Shown piece by piece: positions 16,798-25,144 of a stretch of DNA of 64,000 nucleotides. The position numbers and the translations under genes are program-made. The notes beneath the pieces were generated by a model, which searched no databases, had not been told where the DNA came from, and saw only the letters and a list, made by a program, of their open reading frames with translations. Position 1 is the stretch's first letter; each line of letters opens with the position of its first letter. The stretch comes from Pantoea rwandensis (GTDB taxonomy: Bacteria; Pseudomonadota; Gammaproteobacteria; Enterobacterales; Enterobacteriaceae), in contig NZ_CP009454.1 of assembly GCF_000759475.1 (NCBI RefSeq), positions 2,666,001 through 2,730,000 of the forward strand. The letters are read 5' to 3'.

Positions 16798-18039
16798 CTA
16801 AATTGCCAGCACAGTGTTGAGCATGTCAACCTGGCTACCGCTTAACTCTCCAATCCAGGAGCCATAAACATCATAAACCATCTGTGCATTCTCATGGCCC
16901 ATTTGCGTTGCAATGAACGTTGGATTGGCTCCCGCGGATGACATCCAGCAAGCGTAAGTATGCCTTGTCTGGTAAGGATTTCTCCTTTTTATTCCCGCCC
17001 GCTTAGTTGCTGCGTTCCAGCGGGCGCTAATGCCGGCAGTGGAAAACCATGGTTTATCTTGCGGATCTAAACGCCTTGGCACAAACACAAACCTGAGCTC
17101 CTGCTCTTCAGTTTTACCGTATTCTCTTGGGTGAAACGTTATGGTTACGGCTGGCTTATGGCCGGTCAGCTCTCGCTGTGCGATCAATGCGTCAACTACG
17201 GGCTTCAGCAGATGGATTGTGCGAATACCAGCATGCGTCTTCGGCGGTCCGAATTGCTTAACACTGGTAAGGTTGCGGCGAACATGTATTACGCCATTCT
17301 CAAGATCCACATCTTCCCAGGCCAGCGCAGCAAGTTCACCATGGCGTAATCCGGAGTAAACCGCGAAGGGCCAAAGATTTTTAGCCTGTCCGCGAGAGGC
17401 TATGATTAGTTGCTTTAATTCGTGTTTCAGCAGCGGATCAGGCTTACCTTTGACTCTTCTCAGGGGCTTAATTCCTTCGTGGGGCTTTTCATTTATGAAG
17501 CCGCAAAGGCATGCAAAATCCATTAACCGGCTCATCATCTGCATATAGGACTGCACAGTGCGAACCGCGCGCCCTTTGCGGTTCTGGTTCGAACCGTCGG
17601 CATACAATGTCATGTCATTTAAGAATTCGCTGCGATAAAAAAGAATATCGTTATGCCTGATATTTTTAATGAGGGTACTGTCACCGACAATATGGCGAAC
17701 AACTCTGGTGGTTGAAACGTACCCCTTATGCGTGTTTGCCGATACTTCCGGTTTCTTGCTGGCAATCCACATATCCGCCAAATCGCCAAAAGTTTCTATT
17801 TTTTGAGTAGTGTCAAACTGAGAAACGCGGGAAGAGTTAGGGAAGCGACTCCGGTATTCAAACTCCCCCAGATTGATTTCGCTGAGAATAACTGCGCGGA
17901 GGTTCCCAGCCTTTTTGAGATTGGCTGGGGTGTTAGTCCAGCCTTTCAGGATCTCCCGGCACCTTTTACCACGGTACATAAACCAGATGCAGATGTTTTT
18001 CCCTCTGATTTCTACGCCTGTAGGTAACGCTGCCATCAT
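16798..18039 (-). CDS. Phage-type tyrosine integrase
   Basis: 413 residues. N-terminal part (GVEIRGKNICIWFMYRGKRC) is the arm-type DNA-binding region (DUF3596-like), followed by a core-binding domain and a catalytic domain with R (SGLRHGELAAL), K (PKTHAGIRTI), TRHTYACW, MGHEN and the nucleophilic Y in VYGSW. It is intact. The gene ends about 100 bp from the ydfG start, so the attachment site probably lies at 16700-16800. Only fragments of the rest of the phage remain beyond 18198. Confidence 0.88.
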   Translation of the reverse strand: MMAALPTGVEIRGKNICIWFMYRGKRCREILKGWTNTPANLKKAGNLRAVILSEINLGEFEYRSRFPNSSRVSQFDTTQKIETFGDLADMWIASKKPEVSANTHKGYVSTTRVVRHIVGDSTLIKNIRHNDILFYRSEFLNDMTLYADGSNQNRKGRAVRTVQSYMQMMSRLMDFACLCGFINEKPHEGIKPLRRVKGKPDPLLKHELKQLIIASRGQAKNLWPFAVYSGLRHGELAALAWEDVDLENGVIHVRRNLTSVKQFGPPKTHAGIRTIHLLKPVVDALIAQRELTGHKPAVTITFHPREYGKTEEQELRFVFVPRRLDPQDKPWFSTAGISARWNAATKRAGIKRRNPYQTRHTYACWMSSAGANPTFIATQMGHENAQMVYDVYGSWIGELSGSQVDMLNTVLAI

Positions 18040-18197
18040 TACGAATCCTAAATAAATATTTTAATCTGTGGGTAGTTGCCGCGCTTGGTGCCAAGTTTGC
18101 CCTTAGGCGATACATGCTTCGTTAACATTCCGTAGCGACCTCAGAGAAGACCATGTTATATTCTTGAGCGAATAAACAACAATTTCTGGGGCATTAA

Positions 18198-19427
18198 ATG
18201 GACGGAATCTACCTGATACTTATCATATTTGGCGCTGGAGCCTTGTGCGCTACCTTTGCCACATACAAAGTATTAAGCAATAAGAACGCTGAGAAATTAA
18301 GAAAACTTGAGCTTGAAGCTAAAAAGTTAATTAACGAAACCATTGATGAGAAAGATGAAGCTATTGAGCGGTACAAAAATCGCGATGTGCTAAGAGAGGC
18401 TGAGCACGAAAAGCTTTTGGCCGAACTCAATAAAACGATTGAGTTTCACAGGGGCCGAAGTAAATCAATCCTCAACAAGGCTGTAGATTTTGCTTTTGAT
18501 TTCGAACAGATATTTAAAGATCAACACCAAAATGCTCAAGTCGAAATTCAGCGAGTTCTTGATGATAGCTATCGTTTCAAAAAGAAAGTTTTGCTTAGCT
18601 CAATATCATTAAAGAATTTTGAAAGGAAGCTTGAAGACATTAAAAAAGAGAGTTTCATATATCAATCATTAATTGCTAGGTATGATTATTTTGAGCTCGT
18701 CGATAATTCAGACTGGGATACGGTAGAAAAAGAATTTCGCGATAAGGTTTTAGAGTTACAGGCGGCTCAGGATGAACGCGAAGCTCAAAATGAGATAAAG
18801 CGTCAGATGCGAGAAGAGCGTCAAAGGGCTGAAGAGCTTGAGCGACAGCAGCAGGAGGCTGAAGAAAAAGAAATGGAGTTAGAAGCGCGACGCAAGGCAG
18901 TTGAAGAAGCGCTGTTGGCCGCTGATGAAGATCATCGGCTTGAATTAGAGGAAACTCGCCTCAAGCTTGAGCAGGAAATCGAAGAAGTTCATAAACAGTA
19001 TGAGCGAGCTAAATCTATGGCCCAAATGACCAAGCAAGGTCACGTTTATGTTATTTCTAACATTGGCTCTTTTGGAGAGAACGTATTTAAAATTGGAATG
19101 ACTCGCCGCTTAGAACCTCACGACCGTGTCAGTGAGTTAAGTGGTGCAAGTGTCCCATTTGAGTTTGATGTGCATGCAATGATTAGTTGTGATGACGCCC
19201 CGGCATTGGAGGCGAAATTGCATAATTTACTTAGCAGTGACCGCATTAATAAAGTCAATCTGCGTAAGGAATTCTTCAGAACTGATATTAATAAAATCAT
19301 TAAGTGCGTTGAGGAAAATCATGGAACAGTCGAGTATGTGGCTGATCCAGCGGCGCTCCAATATTACCGTTCGTTGGAAATAAACGACGATGTGTATTCT
19401 GAAGGCGAACGGTCATTCGCTTCTTGA
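18198..19427 (+). CDS. DUF4041 / GIY-YIG (T5orf172-type) coiled-coil protein
   Basis: 409 residues. An N-terminal hydrophobic segment (residues 4-24) is followed by a long charged coiled coil (to about 270, very rich in E, K, Q and R), and then a GIY-YIG-like domain: GHVYVISN, FKIGMTRRLEPHDRV, a conserved E in APALEAKLH and KVNLRKEFF. Such DUF4041 plus MUG113/T5orf172 proteins occur in prophages and integrative elements; nuclease activity and a role in phage exclusion are conjecture. Codon use is AT-rich compared with neighbours. It is divergent from the integrase and ends at a strong terminator. Confidence 0.75.
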   Translation: MDGIYLILIIFGAGALCATFATYKVLSNKNAEKLRKLELEAKKLINETIDEKDEAIERYKNRDVLREAEHEKLLAELNKTIEFHRGRSKSILNKAVDFAFDFEQIFKDQHQNAQVEIQRVLDDSYRFKKKVLLSSISLKNFERKLEDIKKESFIYQSLIARYDYFELVDNSDWDTVEKEFRDKVLELQAAQDEREAQNEIKRQMREERQRAEELERQQQEAEEKEMELEARRKAVEEALLAADEDHRLELEETRLKLEQEIEEVHKQYERAKSMAQMTKQGHVYVISNIGSFGENVFKIGMTRRLEPHDRVSELSGASVPFEFDVHAMISCDDAPALEAKLHNLLSSDRINKVNLRKEFFRTDINKIIKCVEENHGTVEYVADPAALQYYRSLEINDDVYSEGERSFAS

Positions 19428-19439
19428 AGTCCTAATTTA

Positions 19440-19468
19440 AGAAAAAAACCCTCTACTGAGGGTTTTTT
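19440..19468 (+). terminator. Intrinsic terminator after the DUF4041 gene
   Basis: ACCCTC-TACT-GAGGGT with A residues before and seven T residues after, 12 bases behind the stop at 19427. The symmetric A/T tracts make it bidirectional. Confidence 0.85.
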
Positions 19469-19484
19469 TATGACTGGAGAAAAC

Positions 19485-19676
19485 ATGTCAGTACACCCAC
19501 AATCGCTCGCCGGTGGCGAACAGCAGTCTATCAAAGTGCTGGCCGACTCCATCTTCTCAATGCTGCGCGTTTCTCTGCCTGGCATTATCGAGTCCTACGA
19601 CCCGATCGCTAATACATGCACCGTTCAGCAAGCGTTAAAAGGCCACACCGCCGACGAAGGACGGAAGACCGTATGA
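19485..19676 (+). pseudogene. Truncated phage Gp138-type baseplate spike protein gene
   Basis: The frame MSVHPQSLAGGEQQSIKVLADSIF... (a further ATG exists at 19470) matches the beginning of Gp138-like membrane-puncturing spike proteins of Mu/P2-type tails: LADSIFSMLRVSLPGIIE followed by DPIANTCTVQ. Only about 63 residues remain and the frame then runs to a stop at 19676 where the family continues for well over 100 residues. It shows that the integrase belonged to a tailed prophage of which most has been lost. Confidence 0.65.
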
Positions 19677-19958
19677 TTGAGGGGGAGTTACTGCAATAAG
19701 TTATTAAGGTGAAACGGTGAAGGTGGAAGTCATCATAAACCCTCCATGCATGCACATTTATCACTGTTGCGATAAATGTGGGATTAGCCTGTGCAGAAAA
19801 TAGTTAGCATACGTAAGAATGCGGTTTTATGCGGGGAAGAGAAGATACAACGCAATGCGGATCGGCGGCTGCCTGCTGTTATCTTGGGTTAGGTCTTTCA
19901 GCAAGCCTGGCATCGAAGTTTATCACCCCGACACCAGGTGCCTGTTTAGCTCAGTGAA
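19677..19958. other. Prophage-remnant spacer with a perfect hairpin
   Basis: No gene is supported. The stretch holds the inverted repeat CACATTTATC (19753-19762) / GATAAATGTG (19771-19780) around eight bases, and ends at the stop codon of the chemoreceptor gene. The distal prophage boundary should lie in or near this stretch. Confidence 0.45.
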
Positions 19959-21884
19959 TCAGAAGGAACGCCAGTTATCCTCCGAGGAGGTGCCCGCTGT
20001 TGCCAGCGCTGCGCGCGATTTTAGCGGGGAGAGAACCGGCTTTTTGACGAAACTTTCAGATCTCGGTGTCATGGCATCAGTGCTATCCATCAATTTAAAC
20101 GTGCTGACCAGTTCTGCCATCACTGCAGCCTGCTCTGACATGGACAAGGCGGCACTGGCTGACTCTTCAACCAACGCTGCATTCTGTTGCGTGGTGGTGT
20201 CAATTTGTCCCATTGCGATGTTGATTTGACCGATACCCTCACTCTGTTCGCGGCTGGCATGGGCGATTTCTTCAATCAACTGCGTCATGTTGTGGATATC
20301 AGACACAATGCTGGTCATACCCTGATCGGCTTTGACGACCAGTTCTCTGCCTGAAGTCACGCGTGAAACCGTGTCATCAATCAGTGTCTTGATCTCGCGC
20401 GCAGCACCTGCGCTTCGCTGAGCCAGACTGCGGACTTCGCTGGCGACCACCGCGAAGCCTCGGCCTGATTCTCCGGCGCGCGCAGCCTCAACAGCGGCAT
20501 TCAGTGCCAGAATGTTGGTCTGGAATGCAATGCCATCAATCACCTTGATGATTTCGGACATCTTCTGCGAATCGTTCGAAATCTCCTGTATCCGTGAGGA
20601 TACAGCGTTCATCACGGTGCCGTTATCTCTGACCGCCGTGGCTACGCCGCTGACAAACTGGCGTGCCTGCTCGGTATTATTGGCGGTATTGCTCAGCGTT
20701 GAAGTCAGCTCTTCTAACGTAGCTGCCGTTTCTTCCAGGCTCGATGCTTGCTCCTCGGTGCGTGAGGCCAGGTCATTATTACCGCCACTGATTTCACTGG
20801 AGGCAAGCGCGATGTTGTTTGCACCTTCACGCACGCGAAGCAGCACGCCCGAGAGTTTTTCAACAAAACGGTTGAACGCCGCTGATATCTGCGCCAGCTC
20901 ATCTCCGCCACGCACATCCAGGCGACGCGTCAGGTCACCTTCCCCTGAAGCCACGTCTTCCAGGGCGTCACGTAAAATGGCGAGGCGACGCAACTGCTGG
21001 TTGAATACCAGCCCGGCAATCAGCGCGGTAATAATCAGACTCACCAGAGTAATGAGGATGCTTTCACGCTGTAATGTCGTCAGTGATGCCGTCACTTCAT
21101 TACGATCAACGGCGATCACCAGTGACCATGGCGTCCCTTTAACGGGAGACGCGTAAACAAACTGCTGTTCGCCACCGATGGTCAATTCGGCATGACCGCC
21201 ATTGCTGGCCAGATTATGGATAGTGTTGATATCGAGTGAAGGTGATAACTCGGTCACTGGCTTGAGAATCAGATCTGCTTGCGGCGCGGCAATCAGTTTA
21301 CCGCTGCTGTCGACCAGGAAGGCAAAACTCTTCTCAAGTGGATGGATGGCACTCACCGTATTGGAGACGGTATCGAGGTGCAAATCACTGCCTATTACAC
21401 CCAATGTTTTACCGTTATCCACAATCGGCTGAGCAAAGGTAATGGTCAGCTTGCCCGTTGAGGCATCGACATACGGATCCAGTAACACCGGATGGCCGGC
21501 TTTGACGGTTTCCAGATACCACGGACGTTGGCTGCCATCATAGGTTGCTGGCATAGGGTGCACGAACACATGGGAATGCGGCTCAGGATAGACGATGTAG
21601 GCATCATCAAACTCGCCTGCTTCGATCGCAGCACGGAGAAAAGGAACAGCATCGTCGTGACGGCCAAACGCTGTTTTGATCGATCCGGTGATACGTTGTT
21701 TTTCTGCTGCCCAGCCAGCCAGTTCGGCGGCATGAATCCGCGAAAGCTGGCCAATCCGCTCATCAATGCTCTCAAGTGTCTTGCCACGCACCGTGGTGTA
21801 AGTAAAAGTGGCAAGTGCGATAAGGGATACTGCCGTAATAACCACGCTGATAGCGATTAAACGCGAGCGTAATGTTTTTAACAT
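19959..21884 (-). CDS. Methyl-accepting chemotaxis protein with dCache_1 sensor
   Basis: 641 residues from ATG 21884 (GGAAGG six bases upstream; the ATG at 21911 has no such site). Order: TM1 (10-30), periplasmic double Cache (about 35-270), TM2 (about 275-298), HAMP, and a signalling domain with the conserved hairpin tip EISNDSQKM, then IDGIAFQTNILALNAAVEAARAGE. The sensor shows Y115-x4-R120-x-W122-Y123, Y138-x-D140 and D167, the spacing of the amino-acid-binding dCache motif known from PctA-type receptors. The C-terminus NWRSF fits the xWxxF tether for CheR/CheB. It is divergent from guaD. Confidence 0.88.
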   Translation of the reverse strand: MLKTLRSRLIAISVVITAVSLIALATFTYTTVRGKTLESIDERIGQLSRIHAAELAGWAAEKQRITGSIKTAFGRHDDAVPFLRAAIEAGEFDDAYIVYPEPHSHVFVHPMPATYDGSQRPWYLETVKAGHPVLLDPYVDASTGKLTITFAQPIVDNGKTLGVIGSDLHLDTVSNTVSAIHPLEKSFAFLVDSSGKLIAAPQADLILKPVTELSPSLDINTIHNLASNGGHAELTIGGEQQFVYASPVKGTPWSLVIAVDRNEVTASLTTLQRESILITLVSLIITALIAGLVFNQQLRRLAILRDALEDVASGEGDLTRRLDVRGGDELAQISAAFNRFVEKLSGVLLRVREGANNIALASSEISGGNNDLASRTEEQASSLEETAATLEELTSTLSNTANNTEQARQFVSGVATAVRDNGTVMNAVSSRIQEISNDSQKMSEIIKVIDGIAFQTNILALNAAVEAARAGESGRGFAVVASEVRSLAQRSAGAAREIKTLIDDTVSRVTSGRELVVKADQGMTSIVSDIHNMTQLIEEIAHASREQSEGIGQINIAMGQIDTTTQQNAALVEESASAALSMSEQAAVMAELVSTFKLMDSTDAMTPRSESFVKKPVLSPLKSRAALATAGTSSEDNWRSF

Positions 21885-22191
21885 GATTGACCTTCCACCC
21901 AACTGGATCACATTTGAGGTTTATTTTTCCAGAATGCGTCCTGCGTCACTGAAAATTCCGAATACGTATCTGTTAACGGTAACCCAGCATAAAACTGTAG
22001 TGAGAAGGATGAGATGACACGGAATGGCAGCAGCCAATTTCAGGGTAATTTTAAAGCTATTCAATATTTGCCCCGCGAGGAAATCTTCTGCACGGAAAGC
22101 GTGCAACACCGCACCGCAATGGCGCATAAAAACCAATGCTATGGCTGTATCTCATCAAATATTTCTGTTCGATAGGGAACAAAATCACTCC

Positions 22192-22252
22192 GCAATCGGT
22201 TGCTAATGTGAGCAAACGGTTGCGCATTCGATTGCGATTAAGAAACGGTTTC
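22192..22252. promoter_or_regulatory. Cluster of four palindromes, candidate activator sites for guaD-xdhABC
   Basis: GCAATCGGTTGC (22192-22203), GCAAACGGTTGC (22212-22223), GCATTCGATTGC (22224-22235) and GAAACGGTTTC (22242-22252). The first two fit GCAA-N4-TTGC exactly, the third with one change. Relative to the predicted start at 22338 their centres lie at about -140, -120, -108 and -91, the usual place for sigma-54 enhancers. The cores also resemble LacI-family operators; the second matches 12 of 16 PurR-box positions. Confidence 0.6.
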
Positions 22253-22310
22253 GGCGCTACAAAAAAATGAACAACACATTGAAAATTAACAATATTATTT
22301 AATTTTCGCG

Positions 22311-22327
22311 TTGGCATAGCGTTTGCA
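22311..22327 (+). promoter_or_regulatory. Sigma-54 promoter of guaD-xdhABC
   Basis: TTGGCATAGCGTTTGCA matches the -24/-12 consensus (TTGGCAC-N5-TTGCA) at all positions but one, with GG and GC exactly 12 bases apart. Transcription should begin near 22338, leaving a leader of about 39 bases before the guaD ATG. RpoN control fits a nitrogen-scavenging operon. Confidence 0.82.
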
Positions 22328-22376
22328 CTACACCTTTAAGGCAACTCATTGCAATTTTACTTATCAAGGAACCGTT

Positions 22377-23705
22377 ATGCCTTACGCCTCTGAAACGCTA
22401 CTGCGCGCCAGCTTCTTTGATTTCACCGCACTGGCTTCTCAGCCCGATGATATCGCTGCGCATGCGCGCTACCTCGAAGACGGCTTGCTGACATTGCGCG
22501 AGGGTAAGGTGGTGTCGCTTGAAAGTTGGGAGATCGCAGAAGGGCGCGTTGATGCCGCCACGGTCATCGATCTGCGTGGCAAGCTGATCGTGCCGGGCTT
22601 TGTTGATACCCATATTCACTATCCGCAAACCGAGATGATTGGCGCATTCGGCGAACAGCTGCTGGAGTGGCTGAACCAATATACTTTTCCGGTCGAGAGT
22701 CAGTATCACTGTCCGGATCACGCAGCACAAATGTCGGCTTTCTTCCTGCAACAATTGCTGTCTAACGGCACCACCACGGCGTTGGTGTTTGGCACGGTGC
22801 ACAAACAATCGGTCGATGCGCTGTTTCATGCCGCGCAACTGCTGGATATGCGTCTGATTGCCGGAAAGGTGATGATGGACCGCAACGCACCAGAGTATCT
22901 GACAGAAACGCCGGAAGAGAGCTATCAGGATTCACGTGAACTGATTGAACGCTGGCACCAGCGTGGTCGTCTGAGCTATGCCTTGACGCCACGTTTCGCG
23001 CCGACCTCCTCGCCAGAACTGCTGGAAAAAGTCCGTCAGCTGCGCGAAGAGTTCCCGGATACCTGGTTGCATACGCATCTGAGTGAAAATCAGCAGGAAA
23101 TCGCCTGGGTCAAATCGCTGTTCCCGGCGCGGGATGGTTACCTCGACGTTTATCATCATCATCAGCTCACCGGCAAACGCAGCGTTTTTGCTCACTGTCT
23201 GCATCTGGAAGAGAACGAGTGGCAATGCCTGCACGACACGGATTCCTCTATCGCCTTCTGTCCGACGTCGAACATGTTCCTCGGCAGTGGCCTGTTTAAT
23301 ATTAAACGCTGCTGGCAGCAGGGCGTGCGCATGGGCATCGGAACGGATGTGGGCGCCGGCACCACCTTCAATATGCTGCAAACGCTAGGGGAAGCCTACA
23401 AAGTTGGGCAGCTACAGCAGTACAAGCTCAGCGCTTGCGAAGCCTTTTACCACGCAACGCTGGGTGGCGCGCATGCGCTGGATATCGACGACAAAATTGG
23501 CAATTTCAATCCCGGTAAAGAAGCGGATTTCGTGGTGATCGATCCCGCGGTTTCACCGCTGCAAAAACTGCGTAGCGCCAACAGCAAAGATATCTGGGAA
23601 CGCTTGTTTGTGATGATGACGCTGGGAGACGATCGCAACATTGCGCAAACCTGGGTCAGCGGTAAACCGGTGTGGCAGCGCGATCGTGAGGAGGTCACTG
23701 CATGA
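22377..23705 (+). CDS. guaD: Guanine deaminase
   Basis: 442 residues from ATG 22377 (AAGGA upstream; a TTG at 22323 in frame overlaps the promoter and is rejected). The nonapeptide PGFVDTHIH (residues 73-81) is the signature of guanine deaminases and supplies two zinc-binding histidines; HTHLSE, FAHCLHL and GTDVGAG provide the remaining metal and catalytic residues. The enzyme hydrolyses guanine to xanthine and ammonia in the cytoplasm. It heads an operon whose next three genes act on xanthine; its end overlaps xdhA by 4 bp. Confidence 0.95.
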   Translation: MPYASETLLRASFFDFTALASQPDDIAAHARYLEDGLLTLREGKVVSLESWEIAEGRVDAATVIDLRGKLIVPGFVDTHIHYPQTEMIGAFGEQLLEWLNQYTFPVESQYHCPDHAAQMSAFFLQQLLSNGTTTALVFGTVHKQSVDALFHAAQLLDMRLIAGKVMMDRNAPEYLTETPEESYQDSRELIERWHQRGRLSYALTPRFAPTSSPELLEKVRQLREEFPDTWLHTHLSENQQEIAWVKSLFPARDGYLDVYHHHQLTGKRSVFAHCLHLEENEWQCLHDTDSSIAFCPTSNMFLGSGLFNIKRCWQQGVRMGIGTDVGAGTTFNMLQTLGEAYKVGQLQQYKLSACEAFYHATLGGAHALDIDDKIGNFNPGKEADFVVIDPAVSPLQKLRSANSKDIWERLFVMMTLGDDRNIAQTWVSGKPVWQRDREEVTA

Positions 23706-25144
23706 TCCAGTTCCTGCTGAATAATCGGCTGGTCACCGAAACGGCCTTAGACCCGAATCTGACCGTGCTTAACTACCTGCGCAGCCATCAACAGCGGCGG
23801 GGAACCAAAGAGGGCTGCGCATCAGGTGACTGCGGCGCCTGTACAGTAACGCTGGGAAAAGTGGTGGCGGGGCGAATGCAGTATCAAGCCATCAACAGTT
23901 GCCTGACGTTGGTGAGTAGCTTACAAGGCAAACAGCTGATCACCGTTGAAGATCTGAAGCAGGGCCGTGAACTGCATAGCGTGCAGCAGGCAATGGTGGA
24001 TTGTCACGGCTCACAGTGTGGCTACTGTACGCCTGGCTTTGTCATGTCGCTGTTCACTTTGCAGAAAAATACTCAGGGCTGGAACCAGCCACAGGCCGAA
24101 CAAGCGCTGGCTGGCAATTTATGCCGCTGTACGGGGTATCGGCCGATTATGGCCGCCGCACAGCAAGCCTGCGAGCAACACGCTGCAGACAACTTTACGG
24201 CCGATGAAACCGCACTGGTGAAGCGCTTACAGGCGCTGAATCATCGGGAAGTACAAATTCTCGAAGCCAACGGCAGCCGTTGTTTCGTCCCTAAAACCCT
24301 GGCGCAGCTTGCAGCACTGTATCAGCAGTATCCTGAAGCGCGACTGTTGGCAGGCGGTACTGATCTCACCTTGCAAATTACCCAGCAGTATCGACGTCTA
24401 CCGCTGTTAATTGCGCTGGAGCAGGTTGAGGAATTAAGCGTCTGTTCTGAAGATGATCGAGAGATTCATCTGGGTGCCGCTACGCCGCTTCATCATTGTT
24501 ATCACTTCCTGGCGGCGAAAATTCCTGCCTTCAGTGACATGCTGGAACGCTTTGCGTCATTGCAGATCCGTAATCAGGGTACGCTCGGCGGCAATATCGG
24601 CAATGCCTCACCCATCGGAGATTGTGCGCCCATGCTGCTGGCACTCAATGCGCGCCTGGTGTTGCAGCAGGGGGAGAGTCTACGTGAAGTGCCGCTGGAC
24701 CAGTTCTTCATTGGCTACAGGCAAACCGTGATGCAGCCGGGAGAGTTTATTCGTTCGATAGTGATACCAAAAGTGACGGCGTCACCTGATTTCGTGGCGT
24801 GGAAAGTGGCTAAGCGTCTGGATGATGACATTTCGGCGGTGTTTATCGCCATCAACATTCAGCTCAAGGATGGCGTGGTAGAGCAGGCGCGGCTGGCGTT
24901 TGGCGGGATGGCAGCAACGCCGAAACGGGCAATCGCAGCCGAGGCCGCCCTGATCGGTCAGCCACTGACCCCCGCTACCATCGAGCAAGCCTGCGCGGCG
25001 CTCAGCCAGGATTTCCAGCCGCTCAGCGATTTCCGCGCCAGCGCCGACTACCGCTTACAGGTTGCACGCAATTTGCTACGTCGTTATTACGCACATACCT
25101 GTGGCGAACTGACCATTACCGAGGTGGCGCGCTATGTCTCATAA
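23702..25144 (+). CDS. xdhA: Xanthine dehydrogenase iron-sulfur/FAD subunit XdhA
   Basis: 480 residues. The plant-type [2Fe-2S] domain has C39, C44, C47 and C67; the second [2Fe-2S] domain has C106, C109, C141 and C143. From about residue 190 follows the FAD domain (LLAGGTDLTLQI, IRNQGTLGGNIGNASPIGD). The two-subunit arrangement (XdhA with FeS and FAD, XdhB with molybdenum) is that of bacterial xanthine dehydrogenases of the Rhodobacter/Pseudomonas type. It passes electrons from the molybdenum centre to NAD. ATG overlaps the guaD stop (ATGA). Confidence 0.94.
   Translation: MIQFLLNNRLVTETALDPNLTVLNYLRSHQQRRGTKEGCASGDCGACTVTLGKVVAGRMQYQAINSCLTLVSSLQGKQLITVEDLKQGRELHSVQQAMVDCHGSQCGYCTPGFVMSLFTLQKNTQGWNQPQAEQALAGNLCRCTGYRPIMAAAQQACEQHAADNFTADETALVKRLQALNHREVQILEANGSRCFVPKTLAQLAALYQQYPEARLLAGGTDLTLQITQQYRRLPLLIALEQVEELSVCSEDDREIHLGAATPLHHCYHFLAAKIPAFSDMLERFASLQIRNQGTLGGNIGNASPIGDCAPMLLALNARLVLQQGESLREVPLDQFFIGYRQTVMQPGEFIRSIVIPKVTASPDFVAWKVAKRLDDDISAVFIAINIQLKDGVVEQARLAFGGMAATPKRAIAAEAALIGQPLTPATIEQACAALSQDFQPLSDFRASADYRLQVARNLLRRYYAHTCGELTITEVARYVS

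Larger units (their letters stand above)
21885..22376. other. Divergent regulatory region between the chemoreceptor and guaD
   Basis: 492 bases without a gene. The guaD side carries a sigma-54 promoter (22311) and a cluster of palindromes (22192-22252), with an AT-rich stretch between them (22255-22305) that could bind IHF. On the chemoreceptor side I found no convincing flagellar sigma-28 promoter. Confidence 0.6.

Noticed and set aside
16701..16829. N-terminal extension of ydfG
   Set aside because: E. coli YdfG starts at the MIIFVTG equivalent, and ATG 16700 has its own ribosome site; the extension runs into the prophage boundary.
18090..18106. CTTGG-TG-CCAAG dyad between integrase and DUF4041 gene as a phage repressor operator
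   Set aside because: Five-base arms only, single copy, no repressor gene left.
22210..22225. PurR box upstream of guaD
   Set aside because: Only 12 of 16 consensus positions match, and the location among four dyads at enhancer distance from a sigma-54 promoter favours an activator cluster. PurR is not excluded.
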